Source: Rhabdophis nuchalis (Eukaryota > Chordata > Lepidosauria > Squamata > Natricidae). Taken from it: 64,000 bases of DNA. The position numbers were made by a program, and so were the translations under genes. The notes under the pieces are model-generated. The model was not told where the DNA came from. It did no database searches and saw nothing but the letters and a program-made list of their open reading frames with translations. The DNA lies in the NCBI GenBank assembly GCA_039707465.1, contig CM077643.1, forward strand, positions 240,658,230-240,722,229, given 5' to 3'. Positions 62,597-64,000 of this stretch are shown one piece after another (position 1 is the first letter of the stretch; each line of letters starts with the position of its first letter).

Positions 62597-63415
62597 AATC
62601 AATAAAGCTAATGGTGCAGACTGAATGCATACAAGGCGATAAAGCAGGCAATTTGGATGTATTAGAGCTGATTAGACCTGGGGTGGGGGGGATAAGATCA
62701 ATGCTTTCATTCCTGGGTCCCACTCATATTACGATAATCCATGTTGAGATGTTCCTAAATGCAGGTTGTCTTCACTTACGCCTCCTAATGCAGCTCAATA
62801 GGCTTGGTAACCTTTGCCTCTTCTATCTACTACAATAGCTAATCATCTTCTTCTGTGTTCTGGAATGGCTAATATTACAAGTGACTGAAAGCCTTTGAAA
62901 TGCTTTGGATAATTTTTATATTAGAACACTATATCAATATGAGTGTTGAAAGAAGCACTTGGCATTATAGTGCATTCTGAAAAGATTTGTGTACACTTTT
63001 TCAAATCTTATAACCTAAGTTTGATTAAAATGATTCAGAGAGGGTCAGTCATGCTTCAATCCTATTGCCTCATTGGAAACAACCAAGTCACCATGTAAAG
63101 GCAATTAATATCAACAAGATTTTGGCAAGACCGATTTTTCTCATGATCTGGAATGTGCATAGTAAGTACAATCAAGTACAGCAGGCCTGAGCAACCATTT
63201 TTAAGGTGAGTTTTCGTTCAAAGAAATGGGAGGGGGGGAGTCACCATGGCCTGTTTGACATGAGAAGCATTATGGAAACAGTGAAGATGATGATGTGCCG
63301 TCTTTTTTTTTCATTAACATTTAGTTATGGTTCAACTGACTGGACATAATTGATTATTTGAAATTCTCATTTAAGATGTTTGTTTAAAAATACTCTGGTT
63401 TTTTAAAAAGATAAA
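62597..63415. other. No recognised feature
   Basis: Unassigned. Confidence 0.45.
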
Positions 63416-63427
63416 TAAATATGCACA

Positions 63428-63775
63428 AGGACACGATGGCTCAGTGGATAAGACACTGAGCTTGTCAATCAGAAAGGTTGGCAGGTTGGCAGGTCGAATC
63501 CCTAGTGCTGCGTAATGGATTGAGCTCCTATTACTTGTCCCAATTTCTGCCAATCTAGCAGTTTGAAAGCACATAGAAATGCAACTAGAAAAATAGGGAT
63601 CACCTTTGGTGGGAAGGTAACAGTGTTCCATGAGTCTTCGGGGTTCATGCAGGCCACATGACCATGGCGATGTCTTTGCACAACGTTGGCTCTTCAGCTT
63701 TGAAACGGAGATGAGCACTGCCCCCTAGAGTCAGGAATCACTAGCACATATGTGTGAGGGGAACCTTTACCTTAC
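63428..63775 (+). mobile_element. Sauria SINE, full length with perfect TSD
   Basis: TAAATATGCACA flanks it (63416-63427 and 63776-63787). The head has A-box-like GATGGCTCAGTGGATAAG and B-box-like GGTCGAATCCC. The body has CCAATTTCTGCCAATCTAGC, CACCTTTGGTGGGAAGG and GCCCCCTAGAGTCAGG, ending GGGGAACCTTTACCTTAC. This is the reference copy for this family in the window. Confidence 0.95.
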
Positions 63776-64000
63776 TAAATATGCACATGACTGTCTTTAA
63801 CTTCCCCTCAAAAGATCTTTCAGTGATGTCCATGATGACCTGTCTCCCTTTAACAACCTTTAGCTTTTCCAAGGATATTTACACAATTCCACTAATCCTT
63901 TTTGGATACATTAACTCTATCCTTCCCCTTCTACTTTCCTGCGGTCACTTTTTCTAGTCTATCATCCACTCATATCATATGCCCAAAGATAAGTGATTAA

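Noticed and set aside
63428..63510. Functional tRNA gene
   Set aside because: This is the head of a Sauria SINE with target-site duplications.

Overview
The window is repeat-dense, AT-rich vertebrate DNA from a squamate reptile, most probably an advanced snake. The diagnosis rests on the combination of a CR1-type LINE whose 3' end seeds (AATAG)n and (GATA)n microsatellites, Sauria-type tRNA SINEs with (ACCTTT)n-like tails, a Bov-B LINE remnant, CR1-L3 and L2-like LINE 3' ends, a SPIN-type hAT copy and long GATA arrays. I found no host protein-coding exon, rRNA or functional tRNA that I can support. The open frames that look like proteins belong to transposable elements, apart from a few short unassigned ones. 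The window is best read as intergenic or intronic DNA.

Layout. 0.1-3.1 kb: an unclassified element carrying a CTAC/CTAT minisatellite, a CR1 fragment and two hAT elements. 3.5-11.2 kb: hAT and mariner MITEs, a 670-bp solo LTR, inverted repeats resembling Penelope-like elements, and a CR1 LINE split by an L2-like LINE. 13.36-19.15 kb: a nearly complete but broken DIRS-type tyrosine-recombinase retrotransposon on the minus strand (inverted terminal repeats, internal complementary region, gag, RT, RNase H, YR), sitting inside an older LINE fragment. 19.9-30.5 kb: scattered SINEs, MITEs and LINE ends. 30.5-33.8 kb and 52.9-54.9 kb: three L1-derived elements, two of them full length with target-site duplications, that carry ORF1 but no ORF2 (HAL1-like). 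34.6 kb: Bov-B. 40.4-41.5 kb: an LTR inserted in a GATA/GGAT array. 44-49.6 kb: nested hAT/LTR, L2/Tigger, mariner, SPIN and Sauria SINE. 55.5-57.1 kb: L2-like copies. 59.3-61.6 kb: a mosaic of inverted modules separated by CA/TA microsatellites. 61.7-63.8 kb: hAT MITEs and a Sauria SINE.

The most interesting signal is a family of about 125-bp elements with three copies here (about 15443-15571, 60991-61112 and 61319-61445). Each has tRNA-like A and B boxes at the 5' side and a type I hammerhead ribozyme at the 3' side. In the 15.4-kb copy all three stems and the complete catalytic core are present. In the 61.3-kb copy the core G of GAAA is A. In the 61.0-kb copy an L2-like insertion cuts stem I. 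The neighbouring modules at 59.4-60.4 kb contain further CUGANGA...GAAA cores whose stem II covaries (GAUGGG/CCCAUC versus GACAAG/CUUGUC), and similar cores occur in palindromic repeats at 9.5 and 35.7 kb. Self-cleaving RNA motifs therefore appear in several unrelated-looking repeats of this window.

Long stretches that I could not assign are listed as such. All family names are from recognition by eye; no database search was run.
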